Positions 1 to 7,498 of a stretch of DNA of 47,094 nt are shown here, piece after piece. The stretch covers positions 1-47,094 of the forward strand of contig DAOVQB010000013.1 of NCBI GenBank assembly GCA_030628905.1. Direction: 5' to 3'. The first letter of the stretch is position 1; every line of letters begins with the position of its first letter. Position numbers and translations under genes: made by a program. The notes beneath the pieces were generated by a model, which saw only the letters and a list, made by a program, of their open reading frames with translations, was not told the origin of the DNA and searched no databases. This DNA is from DAOVQB01 sp023128935. GTDB taxonomy: Bacteria > Eisenbacteria > RBG-16-71-46 > CAIMUX01 > WJJG01.

Positions 1-136
1 AGAGTGACTTTGTCCGCAGGCCAGGGACATTCCCCAGGGGGCAACTGCCCTGGATCTGCTGCGGAGGGCCGGGAGGTTTATCTCCGAGGCCCGCGGAGGC
101 AAGGAGCGTCAACGGCAAGGATGGAGGTATATTCTC

Positions 137-976
137 GTGAAACTGACTCCCCTTGAGGTACGCAAGCAGTCCTTCCGCAAGTCATGGAGAGGGTTTGACG
201 CGGAGGAGGTGCGGATCTTCCTCGAAATGGTGGCGGACGAATATGAGAGGGCTCTGCAGGAAAACGGCATGCTCAGCGAGAAGGTTCGCTATCTCAATGA
301 GCGTCTCGAGGAGTATCACAGCCTGGAGAAGACGCTGCAGAACTCAATCCTCACTGCCGAGCGCATGTCGGCTGAATCCCGGGATCACACCCGGCTTGAG
401 GCCGAGCGCGTCATCGACGATGCCCACGTACGGGCCGAGCGCATCCTGGAGGATTCCCGGAACCGCCTGCGCCGGCTTGGCGATCAGGTTCAGCATCTCG
501 CCAAGCAGAAGGATTTGTTCATCCAACGTTTCAAGTCCCTCTTGGAGGCGCAGACGCAGTTCCTGTGCAGCAGCGAGGAGGAGCTTGAGGCCATCGATGA
601 CCTCGACGCGCAGACCTCTGCACTGACGGCGGAGCTATTCCAGCAGCCATCGCTACCCGAGAGCGACCCGGCCGAGGCGGAGGAATCATCCATCTCGGGG
701 CTGGTGGCCGATGCGCCGCGCATCACACCAGCGCGGGAAGCGCCATCTGGTTCCTCGAGTTCTGCCGATCCGGCGGAGCCGGAGCCTGCCGATCGGCTGT
801 CCCGGCCGCCAGCCTCTAGGGACGCTCCTGACTCCACATCCGGCGGGCAATGGGATACCGCAGCGCAGGGTGAGGGTAATGGTTTTTTCCCGCCGGTTGA
901 GCGCCGTGAGGGCTTCTTCGATCTGAATGCGAAACCCGACTCGAAGCAGGAATCGCAGGAAGGTACGCGCCGGTGA
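137..976 (+). CDS. DivIVA-domain protein
   Basis: A 279-residue protein with a DivIVA-type N-terminus: the LTPLEVRKQSFRKSWRGFDAEEV stretch (around residues 3-25) matches the membrane-binding and first coiled-coil region of the family. A long charged coiled coil runs to about residue 150. The last 130 residues are low-complexity, rich in Pro, Ser, Glu and Asp, and probably disordered. DivIVA proteins mark curved membrane at poles or division sites and recruit partners; this one may do so, but diderm members are less studied. The GTG start is chosen for the GGAGGT eight bases upstream (123-128). It is the first gene of a tight operon and its TGA overlaps the GTG of the next gene. The 136 bases before it are open in this frame but I recognise no gene end there. 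Confidence 0.88.
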   Translation: MKLTPLEVRKQSFRKSWRGFDAEEVRIFLEMVADEYERALQENGMLSEKVRYLNERLEEYHSLEKTLQNSILTAERMSAESRDHTRLEAERVIDDAHVRAERILEDSRNRLRRLGDQVQHLAKQKDLFIQRFKSLLEAQTQFLCSSEEELEAIDDLDAQTSALTAELFQQPSLPESDPAEAEESSISGLVADAPRITPAREAPSGSSSSADPAEPEPADRLSRPPASRDAPDSTSGGQWDTAAQGEGNGFFPPVERREGFFDLNAKPDSKQESQEGTRR

Positions 977-1815
977 ATGAGATACAAGAGATCCGCTTAA
1001 AGGCGGAGCAAGCGGCAGGATTCCTGAGGGAGAAGGGCTTCGACGGACCCGCAGTGGGCTTGATCCTGGGATCGGGACTCGACGCGCTTGCTGAGAAGCT
1101 CGATGTTCAGGCCTCGGTGCCATTCAGTGAAATCCCGCACTTCCCCGTTTCCACCGTTGAACATCACTCGGGCCATGTGCTCTACGGCTCCCACGCGGGA
1201 CAGAACCTGATGCTGATGAAGGGGCGCGTACACTACTACGAAGGCTATTCCATGCAGGAGGTTGCCTTCCCGGTGCAGGTGATGAAATCGCTGGGTGCCG
1301 GGACGCTCATCGTGACGAGCGCGGTTGGTGGGTTGAACCCCCTGTACAAGGACGCCGATTTGGTAGGCGTGGTCGACCACATCAACCTGATGGGTGACAA
1401 CCCGCTGATTGGCCCCAACGATGATCAGCTGGGACCGCGGTTTCCCGACATGAGTGAGCCCTACGATCGCGGGTTGGTGGAGCTGGCTGTTGGCGCGGCT
1501 CTGAGGCATCGGATCACATTGTACAAGGGAATCTTCGTCGGTGTTGCGGGTCCCAATCTGGAGACTAGAGCCGAATACAGGTTCCTCCGCATGATCGGCG
1601 CCGATATCGTCGGTATGTCCCTGGTTCCCGAGAACCTCGCAGCTGTACATGCCGGCATGAAGGTACTGGCCCTGTGTGTGGTTACCGACATGTGCCTGCC
1701 GGATGCCCTGAAGGTGGCGGATGTCCAGCGGATCATCGAAACCTCAGCTCGAGCTGAACCTCGATTGAATGTGATTATCGGGGATGTGCTCGCTCGCTTG
1801 GGAGGTCCGGCTTGA
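973..1815 (+). CDS. Purine nucleoside phosphorylase
   Basis: A 280-residue cytosolic enzyme of the trimeric PNP/MTAP family, which splits purine nucleosides with phosphate into base and ribose 1-phosphate for salvage. Visible signatures are the phosphate loop LGSGLD (32-37), the HSGH segment (65-68), GRVHYYEGY (84-92), VTSAVGGLN (114-122), PNLETRAEY (194-202) and VGMSLVPE (213-220). The length is normal. In VVTD (236-239) an Asp stands where human PNP has Asn243, the residue that favours 6-oxopurines; MTAP has Asp here, so acceptance of 6-aminopurines is possible. The GTG start overlaps the previous stop, and its own stop overlaps the start of lspA, which indicates translational coupling. Confidence 0.93.
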   Translation: MNEIQEIRLKAEQAAGFLREKGFDGPAVGLILGSGLDALAEKLDVQASVPFSEIPHFPVSTVEHHSGHVLYGSHAGQNLMLMKGRVHYYEGYSMQEVAFPVQVMKSLGAGTLIVTSAVGGLNPLYKDADLVGVVDHINLMGDNPLIGPNDDQLGPRFPDMSEPYDRGLVELAVGAALRHRITLYKGIFVGVAGPNLETRAEYRFLRMIGADIVGMSLVPENLAAVHAGMKVLALCVVTDMCLPDALKVADVQRIIETSARAEPRLNVIIGDVLARLGGPA

Positions 1816-2387
1816 GGGGGTTTCTTGCGAGTGCGGCCCTGGTCTTGATACTGGATCAGGCCACCAAGATAGTGGTCCATTCCCAGATGGAGCTTGATAA
1901 GATCGTCCCGCTGCTCGGCGAAATCATCCGCTTTCGCTATATCCACAATGCAGGTGCGGCCTTCGGTATCTTCCAAGGGAATCGCCTGCTGTTCATCGCC
2001 ATCTCCCTGGCCTCCGTAGCAGCCGTCCTCTTCCTTATCTTGTCGGGGCGCTACGTTTTTAGGGGTAGCCGCATCGCCTTTGGCTTTGTCCTCGGGGGGG
2101 CGCTCGGCAACCTCATCGACCGGCTCTTCCTGAGGGAGGTCATCGATTTTATTGATATTGGTGTCGGGATGCACCGCTGGCCGACATTCAATGTTGCGGA
2201 CATAGGGGTCACCGTGGGCGTGCTCTACCTCGCAGCCAGTTACCTGACGGTTGAGCGGGACGGCGGGCATCCATCAGCGCCTGCTTCCGCGGTGGGGAAA
2301 ACCTCAGGGGCAGAGCGTACGAATACGCGGCCGCAGCAGAGTGCTGGTGAGAAGTCCGGATCAGATCAAGAGTCCGATGCCGAGTAA
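1812..2387 (+). CDS. lspA: Lipoprotein signal peptidase (signal peptidase II)
   Basis: A 191-residue inner-membrane aspartyl protease that removes signal peptides from diacylglyceryl-modified prolipoproteins. It shows four hydrophobic segments and the family blocks: DQATK (15-19), HNAGAAFGIF (45-54), GGALGNLIDR (95-104), VIDFID (110-115) and FNVAD (126-130). Asp112 and Asp130 line up with the catalytic pair. The start is TTG at 1812, supported by GGAGGT at 1801-1806 and by overlap with the upstream stop; the next ATG lies beyond the first membrane segment. The last 45 or so residues form a hydrophilic tail rich in Ser, Gln and Glu that most LspA proteins lack. Its likely substrates in this window are the CHAT and LivJ-type lipoproteins. 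Confidence 0.95.
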   Translation: MRGFLASAALVLILDQATKIVVHSQMELDKIVPLLGEIIRFRYIHNAGAAFGIFQGNRLLFIAISLASVAAVLFLILSGRYVFRGSRIAFGFVLGGALGNLIDRLFLREVIDFIDIGVGMHRWPTFNVADIGVTVGVLYLAASYLTVERDGGHPSAPASAVGKTSGAERTNTRPQQSAGEKSGSDQESDAE

Positions 2388-2392
2388 GCTCA

Positions 2393-3385
2393 ATGAATGA
2401 CCTTGAGAACGTCGAGCGGCGTATTCTACTGGTCGGCGAGGAGGGCGAAGGAGCCCGCATCGATCTATTTGTCGCCGAGCAGGTGGAAGGGGTTTCCCGC
2501 AGTCGTGTCCAACGCCTGATCCGAGCAGGGAGCGTGCTGCTGGATGGGCAAGCGTGCAAGCCAAGCACGGTGGTCAGAGAGGGCCAAAGCGTCTCCTGGC
2601 CAATAAGCGCAGGATTCATCGAGACCCGCATTGAAGCCGAGCCGATTCCCCTCGCAGTCGTTTTCGAGGACGAGGACATTGCGGTTCTCAACAAGCCCCC
2701 TGGGCTCGTAGTGCATCCGGCCCCTGGCCATTGGCACGGCACGCTGGTTCACGGCCTGCTTCACAAGTGGCCGGGCTGGAAGGCTCCCGGGGGAGTTCTG
2801 CGACCGGGAATCGTTCACCGGCTTGACCGGGACACGAGTGGCCTTCTGGTCGTGGCCCGCAGCGCAAGGGCTTACACCTCACTGAGCGAGCAGTTTGCCG
2901 CGCACAGCACGGAACGCTGCTATGTCGCGCTCGTTTGGGGGGACATGGTCGGCGACAGCGGCGAGATCGACCGGCCGATCGGGCGAGACCCGCGAAACCG
3001 ACAGCGCATGGCGGTCGTGGAGACCGGTGGACGCCCGGCTAGGACGGGTTGGGAGGTGCTCGCGCGGTTTGACTATCTTACGCTTCTGCGCATAGGATTA
3101 CGCACGGGTCGGACGCATCAGGTCCGCGTACATATGGCGAGTCTTGGGCACCCGGTTTTCGGGGATTCCGTCTACGGGGGGGTACAATACCATATGCGGC
3201 TTGCTCCCAGGGAACGGCCCCGCCTTCGTAGGTTGCTCGGGAAGCTGGGCCGGTTTGCTCTGCATGCGTACCGTCTTGGTTTCCGACACCCGGCCGATGG
3301 AGAGTGGCTGCTCTTTGAGGCTCCAGTTCCAGAGGATATGGAGGCAGTGCTGCTTCAGTTGACAGAACCAGGAGGAATGGCATGA
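2393..3385 (+). CDS. rluD: RluA/RluD-family 23S rRNA pseudouridine synthase
   Basis: A 330-residue enzyme that isomerises uridine to pseudouridine in RNA. An N-terminal S4 RNA-binding domain (about 20-80, with SRSRVQRLIRAGSVLLDG) is followed by the catalytic domain (about 88-310). The motif VHRLDRDTSG (141-150) holds the catalytic Asp145; RTGRTHQVRVHMASLGHPVFGD is the second family block. The length and S4 domain fit RluD, which modifies helix 69 of 23S rRNA, better than RluA, but the exact target cannot be read from sequence. It begins five bases after lspA and its TGA overlaps the next ATG. The lspA-rluD neighbourhood is very common in bacteria, which supports the call. Confidence 0.93.
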   Translation: MNDLENVERRILLVGEEGEGARIDLFVAEQVEGVSRSRVQRLIRAGSVLLDGQACKPSTVVREGQSVSWPISAGFIETRIEAEPIPLAVVFEDEDIAVLNKPPGLVVHPAPGHWHGTLVHGLLHKWPGWKAPGGVLRPGIVHRLDRDTSGLLVVARSARAYTSLSEQFAAHSTERCYVALVWGDMVGDSGEIDRPIGRDPRNRQRMAVVETGGRPARTGWEVLARFDYLTLLRIGLRTGRTHQVRVHMASLGHPVFGDSVYGGVQYHMRLAPRERPRLRRLLGKLGRFALHAYRLGFRHPADGEWLLFEAPVPEDMEAVLLQLTEPGGMA

Positions 3386-3723
3386 AGGCTTCGAAGCGGA
3401 TGGAAGGGGATGTGGCGGTCCTCTCCTTGAGTGGCAAGCTGATGGGCGGTCCTGATGCGGAAGCGGTCCGAGGGGCCATCAAGGACTGTCTCGAGGGTGA
3501 TACGAAGAACATCCTGATCGATCTAGGGGATGTCTCCTGGATCAATTCCACCGGCCTGGGCATCCTGATCGCCAGCCATGTTACGGTGACAAACGCGGGG
3601 GGGAACCTCAAGATCAGCCGCGTTTCCAAGAGGATTTCACAGATTTTCATGGTAACCAAACTGCACACCGTCTTCGAGACCTTCGAGACGGAAGCCGGTG
3701 CCCTGTCCAGCTTCCAGTCCTGA
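3382..3723 (+). CDS. STAS-domain anti-sigma factor antagonist (SpoIIAA/RsbV-like)
   Basis: A 113-residue single STAS domain. The strand-loop-helix ILIDLGDVSWINSTGLGILI carries Ser56 in the NSTGLG motif, the serine phosphorylated by the cognate RsbW/SpoIIAB kinase in this family. In the partner-switch model, the dephosphorylated form binds the kinase and frees its other target. AGGAGG at 3370-3375 precedes the ATG by six bases and the ATGA overlap couples it to rluD. The RsbW-like gene follows 98 bases later, so the pair probably works together. No sigma factor or PP2C phosphatase lies in this operon, so the output is unknown. Confidence 0.93.
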   Translation: MKASKRMEGDVAVLSLSGKLMGGPDAEAVRGAIKDCLEGDTKNILIDLGDVSWINSTGLGILIASHVTVTNAGGNLKISRVSKRISQIFMVTKLHTVFETFETEAGALSSFQS

Positions 3724-3821
3724 GGCGGCAGTGGCCTTTTCCCCAAATGCTGGCCTGCTCCCCCGCCTCGGAGCCTCCGATGCGGCGCCGTGAGACCAGT
3801 GAGGGACTTCGAGGGTATGTA

Positions 3822-4265
3822 ATGGCAGAGGGTAGGCGATCTCATGAGGTTCGGTTGACGATCCCGAGCTGTTTGGAGTGCTTGAGTGTGCTGGACAAGC
3901 TCGTAGAAGGGGTCGTTGAGCTATTGGAAATGGCAGAGGAGGATGCGAACGCAGCCGCGATCTCGGTTGTGGAAGCCGGCACCAACGCCATTCAGCATGG
4001 CAACAAGTTCAAGGAGGAAATTCCCGTTGAGTTTATTTTCTCGTTGGATTCCGACGCCCTCAGGGTCGAGGTGCGCGATCGGGGTCCTGGGTTCAATGTG
4101 GAAGAGGTCTTGAGCGCCGATCCGACGACTCCCGAGGACATCCTCAAGCCGCGGGGGCGCGGGATCTTTATCATGCGCAGCCTGATGGATGAAGTTTCCT
4201 TCAAGATAGAGGAAGGGGACGGCTGCCGGGCCCAATTGACTCGGTATCGCAAGAGGCCCGAGTGA
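3822..4265 (+). CDS. RsbW/SpoIIAB-like anti-sigma serine kinase (HATPase_c_2)
   Basis: A 147-residue GHKL-fold ATP-binding protein. The N-box EAGTNAIQHGN, the G1 box DRGPGF and the G2 box GRGIFIMRSL are all intact, so ATP binding and kinase activity are plausible. Known relatives phosphorylate the Ser of a STAS partner and sequester a sigma factor or another target. I use the ATG at 3822 (MAEGRR...) because it matches the usual family start and has GAGGG just upstream; an in-frame ATG at 3747 would add 25 residues without family resemblance. The stop overlaps the GTG of the next gene. Confidence 0.9.
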   Translation: MAEGRRSHEVRLTIPSCLECLSVLDKLVEGVVELLEMAEEDANAAAISVVEAGTNAIQHGNKFKEEIPVEFIFSLDSDALRVEVRDRGPGFNVEEVLSADPTTPEDILKPRGRGIFIMRSLMDEVSFKIEEGDGCRAQLTRYRKRPE

Positions 4266-4855
4266 GCCGAACGGTGAATCCAATCGGCCATGCCGACAAC
4301 CCAAGGGTTCTGGCCCTTGATCCCGGATTGCGGCGCACGGGTATCGCGCTAAGTGACCCCTCAGCTCGTCTCGCTAGTCCGCTCGAGACGGTTGAACTCC
4401 CCCCGCGCAGACTCATCGAGCACATCTGCTCCCTGATTGAAGATCATGGTGTCGGGCTCGTCCTAGTAGGCTTGCCGCGGCTGCCGAGCGGGCAGAAGGG
4501 TGAGATCGCCCAGCTGTCCGAGTATCTGGCGGATAAGATCCACCGTAGAGCAGGGGTCGAGGTGCTTCTGTGGGACGAGACGCTGACCAGCTGGGAGGCC
4601 GAGTCTATCCTCAAGGGAACGGCGGAGGATCCCAAGCGGTCCTTCCGAGGCGGTGGGCCCATGCGGCGCAAGGGCCGCGCCAAGAGAGGGCGCGACCACG
4701 CAGGGGCCATCGATCGACTTGCCGCGGCGCTGCTCCTGCAGGACTACCTCGACACGCGGAAAACAGACCGCGCATCCACCGGCATTGAGGGCGGCATTCA
4801 GGATGCCGGGTCACAGGATGCCGGGTCACAGGAAGACGGGGCGGAGGATGGCTGA
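4262..4855 (+). CDS. ruvX: YqgF/RuvX putative pre-16S rRNA nuclease / Holliday junction resolvase-like protein
   Basis: A 197-residue RNase H-fold protein. Family blocks are LALDPGLRRTGIALSD (first catalytic Asp), GLPRLPSGQKGE, LWDETLTSWEAE and the C-terminal DHAGAIDRLAAALLLQDYL with the last acidic residue. YqgF relatives trim the 5' end of 16S rRNA in E. coli; resolvase activity has been shown for others. The last 25 residues are an unusual Gly/Asp/Gln tail encoded partly by a perfect 15-bp tandem duplication (4801-4830). The GTG start overlaps the previous stop. A following mltG is a widespread arrangement and supports the call. Confidence 0.92.
   Translation: MSRTVNPIGHADNPRVLALDPGLRRTGIALSDPSARLASPLETVELPPRRLIEHICSLIEDHGVGLVLVGLPRLPSGQKGEIAQLSEYLADKIHRRAGVEVLLWDETLTSWEAESILKGTAEDPKRSFRGGGPMRRKGRAKRGRDHAGAIDRLAAALLLQDYLDTRKTDRASTGIEGGIQDAGSQDAGSQEDGAEDG
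4801..4830. repeat. Two-copy perfect 15-bp tandem repeat in the ruvX tail
   Basis: The unit GGATGCCGGGTCACA occurs twice without a mismatch. It keeps frame and encodes a repeated Asp-Ala-Gly-Ser-Gln in the extra C-terminal tail of the RuvX-like protein. Confidence 0.9.
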
Positions 4856-5864
4856 CGCGGGAGGTGCTACCCGCACTCGCGGGTGGATCGGTTTGATCTT
4901 CGTTCTCCTGACGATGCTGCTTGGCGGTTATCTGGCAAACGCCTGGCACCTGCTTGGCAGGCCCCTCGACCGGCAGGGGGCAGCGCAGGTTGTTGAAGTG
5001 AAGCCCGGCGAAAGCTTGGAGAAAATCCGCCGCTGCCTGATCGCCGACGGCCTCCTATCATCAAAGGCCCCCTTGCTCCAATGGGCCCGGCTCACTGGGC
5101 GAGATCGTCGGGTGCGCTCTGGATTCTACGAGCTTTCTCCTGCGCAGAGCCCTCGCGAGATCATGGAGGTCCTGGTTCGGGGGCAGATGCTCCAGGTGCG
5201 GGTCACCATCCGCGAGGGACTCACCCTCTCGCAGACCATTGCGTGCCTTGCTGAGGCCTTGGAGGAACCATACGAGTCATTCCAGGAGGCGGCCTCTGAT
5301 TCCATCTGGATGCGCTCGCTCGCGATTCCCGCTGCCAGTCTGGAGGGCTACCTGTATCCGGAGACCTACCAATTCGAGCTGGGAGCGTCTCCGCGCACTG
5401 TATTGGGCGCGATGGTGCACGCTTGCCTCGATTGGTTCGTCGGTGAAAGGCAACGGCAGGCTGACTCCCTGGGATTGAGCCTGCATCAGGTCTTGACCAT
5501 GGCCTCAATTATCGAGGCTGAAACTGCGGTGAGCGATGAGAGACCCAGGATCTCGGCGGTCTATCACAACCGGCTTAGGCGCGGGTGGTTGCTGCAGGCG
5601 GATCCCACAGTTGCCTATGCACTCGGACGCATTGGCGAGCGGTTGTGGCAGCGCGACCTCGAAGTGGACTCACCCTACAACACCTACAAGTACAAGGGGC
5701 TGCCCCCGGGCCCCATCTGTTCCCCTGGCTTGGAGAGCATCGACGCGGCCCTGCAGCCACTGGAGGGGTGTCGGGATCTCTACTTCGTAGCCCGGGGTGA
5801 TAGGACCCATGTGTTCTCTCGCACGCTGAAGGCTCACAACCGCGCCAAGCACTCACTGAGGTAG
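4848..5864 (+). CDS. mltG: Endolytic murein transglycosylase MltG (YceG-like)
   Basis: A 338-residue inner-membrane enzyme that cleaves nascent glycan strands and so ends peptidoglycan polymerisation. It has an N-terminal membrane anchor (about 14-31), a LysM-like region (VEVKPGESLEKIRRCL...), then the YceG catalytic domain with ASIIEAET, holding the catalytic Glu, plus the family blocks VYHNRL, LQADPTVAYALG, SPYNTYKYKGLPPGPI and SPGLESIDAAL. The ATG at 4848 overlaps the end of ruvX by eight bases. In-frame ATGs at 4803 and 4818 would add a basic stretch read from the ruvX repeat and are less likely. It fits a cell-envelope operon that also holds lspA and a DivIVA protein. Confidence 0.94.
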   Translation: MADAGGATRTRGWIGLIFVLLTMLLGGYLANAWHLLGRPLDRQGAAQVVEVKPGESLEKIRRCLIADGLLSSKAPLLQWARLTGRDRRVRSGFYELSPAQSPREIMEVLVRGQMLQVRVTIREGLTLSQTIACLAEALEEPYESFQEAASDSIWMRSLAIPAASLEGYLYPETYQFELGASPRTVLGAMVHACLDWFVGERQRQADSLGLSLHQVLTMASIIEAETAVSDERPRISAVYHNRLRRGWLLQADPTVAYALGRIGERLWQRDLEVDSPYNTYKYKGLPPGPICSPGLESIDAALQPLEGCRDLYFVARGDRTHVFSRTLKAHNRAKHSLR

Positions 5865-5985
5865 CGGCGAGCTGCGCGTTTTCAAGGAGAAAGGGCCTAT
5901 TGCGTAATGGAAAGGCGTGAATGATCCTCTCTACCATGTTAGGCTTAGTGCCAGTTGGGAGTGGGGGTCATTGGGGAGGCGGTCT

Positions 5986-6258
5986 ATGGAGAAAGGATCC
6001 AAGAGGGGCAAGAAAACGGTCGGGCGGACTCGGGCCCGACTCGCCCGGCAGGAGAACGTCGTGGTCTTTGTGGGGCGGCGCAATGTCCGCTTCCTTGGTG
6101 CTGCGCTGGTGGCGATCGCCCTGGGCTTTGGGGCCCTGGCATTGGGGTCGATCTCTATCTCCACCATCCTGCTCGTGGGGGGCTATCTTGTCCTGGTGCC
6201 ATGGGCCATCCTGGCCGGCAGTGGGGGAGCAGGGGATTCACCGAAGCCTTCGGCCTGA
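5986..6258 (+). CDS. Small membrane protein with two transmembrane segments, DUF3098-like
   Basis: A 90-residue protein with a strongly basic N-terminus (about residues 1-22, Lys/Arg-rich) and two hydrophobic segments (around 36-53 and 58-75) separated by a short turn. The pattern, a short polar start followed by F-V-G-R-x-N and two membrane spans, resembles the DUF3098 family of Bacteroidetes; the match is by eye and no function is known. The ATG at 5986 is preferred over one at 5917 because GGGGAGG lies a few bases upstream. It lies 121 bases after mltG and 15 bases before a tRNA gene. Confidence 0.7.
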   Translation: MEKGSKRGKKTVGRTRARLARQENVVVFVGRRNVRFLGAALVAIALGFGALALGSISISTILLVGGYLVLVPWAILAGSGGAGDSPKPSA

Positions 6259-6273
6259 GACTCCCGTATGTTA

Positions 6274-6347
6274 GGGCGGATAGCTCAGTTGGTTAGAGCG
6301 CCTGCCTTACAAGCAGGAGGTCACAGGTTCGAATCCTGTTTCGCCCA
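6274..6347 (+). tRNA. tRNA-Val (anticodon TAC)
   Basis: A full cloverleaf can be drawn. The acceptor stem GGGCGGA pairs with TTCGCCC (6340-6346) with one G-U pair. The D-loop contains AGTTGGTTA. The anticodon stem CCTGC/GCAGG encloses the loop CTTACAA, giving TAC at 6308-6310. The T arm reads ACAGG-TTCGAAT-CCTGT. A follows as discriminator; CCA is not encoded. Valine identity follows from the anticodon. Confidence 0.96.
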
Positions 6348-6494
6348 AGGTTTTTGGCCTGGATATCTTAAGGGCCGTCTGCTGCACTGCGCCTCTCGAT
6401 CACCTCACGCCGGAAGGTTCTCGGGACATCTGGCCGTGGGGCCCAACCTCCAGCCCGGAGTTTACATGGCCCCAAGATTGTCTCACACAGTTGC
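6348..6494. other. Intergenic region after tRNA-Val
   Basis: I see no gene here. It separates the tRNA from the promoter at 6495 and I could not find a convincing terminator hairpin. Confidence 0.5.
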
Positions 6495-6523
6495 TTGACA
6501 CCTCTAGGGGTGATTGCTATACT
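6495..6523 (+). promoter_or_regulatory. Sigma70-type promoter for the dockerin-like secreted protein
   Basis: TTGACA at 6495-6500 and TATACT at 6518-6523 are separated by exactly 17 bases, a near-consensus housekeeping promoter. The predicted transcript starts near 6530 and has a leader of about 140 bases before the ATG at 6671. The leader holds AAAGGAGGTG (6557-6566), an extended Shine-Dalgarno-like run with no well-placed start codon, and two copies of CTATAGAAA (6551-6559, 6580-6588). Confidence 0.8.
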
Positions 6524-6670
6524 TCGGTCGTGCAAGCTAGCAGTGACGATCTATAGAAAGGAGGTGCCTGCCGGCGAGACTATAGAAATGTACGACGCAT
6601 CGATAAGGGTATGGTTCTCCACGGAGAATCAGACTCAGCACCGTACAAATTCTTGGGAGGTTTAGGTAAC

Positions 6671-7288
6671 ATGAAAAGGCTTCTGAGTGCATTGGCAATG
6701 ATTGCACTTGTAGGAGGCGTGGCTTCCGCAAGTGTGCCATATGCCAATGACTGCATAGTATCGCCAGCGGATGGGATGTTATCCCCCCGCATCAACGGAG
6801 TGCTGGATAATCCGACGCCATCTGGCTATGCGGATCTCACCGTGACTGTCAAAGCTGCTGGGGGCTACCCCATCAACAACTGTTATGTTGAGGTCGTCCT
6901 GAACGCGGACTGTCTGGTACCGAGCGGGCCTTTTCAGGGCCAACCGACGTATTGCATGTGTGACGGCGTTACTCTGACGGGTTACACGAATGCGAGCGGC
7001 CAGGTTACAATCAACCTGGGTTACGGTGGTTGCTGCAATATGGGCGCTGCGGTCAATATCAAGGCCGATGGCGTGCTGATCCGTAGCTTCGATTGGTTCG
7101 TGAGCCCGGATTTTGACGGAGCCAAGGGTGACTGCGTGATGGGCCTGGAGGACTTCACGGTATTTGGTAATGCCTGGCCAGGTGCAAGCCCCGGTTGCAC
7201 CGATTACGATGGGAATGAATCGACGGACGTCGTCGACTTCACCATCTTCGGTGGATCCTGGCTACAGTACTGCACCCCTGCTCCTTAG
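6671..7288 (+). CDS. Secreted protein with dockerin-like C-terminal repeats
   Basis: A 205-residue exported protein of unknown role. A signal peptide (KR start, hydrophobic core to about residue 18, cleavage near ASA) precedes a cysteine-containing beta-rich region. The last 60 or so residues hold two calcium-loop-like repeats, each an acidic loop (DFDGAKGDCV; DYDGNESTDV) followed by a helix with DFT-x-FG-x-x-W. That is the layout of a type I dockerin, a module that docks to cohesins in cellulosomes. The match is approximate and no cohesin is visible nearby. GGGAGG at 6655-6660 supports the ATG at 6671. It lacks the W-IK-R tail found in the neighbouring secreted proteins. Confidence 0.82.
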   Translation: MKRLLSALAMIALVGGVASASVPYANDCIVSPADGMLSPRINGVLDNPTPSGYADLTVTVKAAGGYPINNCYVEVVLNADCLVPSGPFQGQPTYCMCDGVTLTGYTNASGQVTINLGYGGCCNMGAAVNIKADGVLIRSFDWFVSPDFDGAKGDCVMGLEDFTVFGNAWPGASPGCTDYDGNESTDVVDFTIFGGSWLQYCTPAP

Positions 7289-7341
7289 TGCAACTGCGGT
7301 GTGCCGGCAACCAGCCGGCGCCCCGCACAAGGCTTGAAAAG

Positions 7342-7376
7342 AACGGCGGCCTGGAGATAATCTTCAGGCCGCCGTT
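7342..7376 (+). terminator. Strong hairpin, likely transcription terminator
   Basis: AACGGCGGCCTG (7342-7353) pairs perfectly with CAGGCCGCCGTT (7365-7376) around an 11-base loop, 53 bases after the dockerin-like gene. An A-rich run precedes it, but the downstream T-tract is weak (GCTGTTTGCCTTGT). Confidence 0.75.
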
Positions 7377-7498
7377 GCTGTTTGCCTTGTCGTCTCTTCT
7401 CGGGCAAGTCCTGCTGGCGCGTAGATGCGGGATTGAACTTCCGGAGACGGAGGGTGTAGGGAGCATTAAGAGGGGTGGGTTCGGAAGGAGAGGCTCAC

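Noticed and set aside
1461..2270. A 269-codon minus-strand open frame over the phosphorylase and lspA genes
   Set aside because: Antisense to two strongly supported genes; no motif.
6530..6670. Riboswitch in the leader of the dockerin-like gene
   Set aside because: I could not fit the leader to a riboswitch consensus that I know; it is listed only as an unusual leader.
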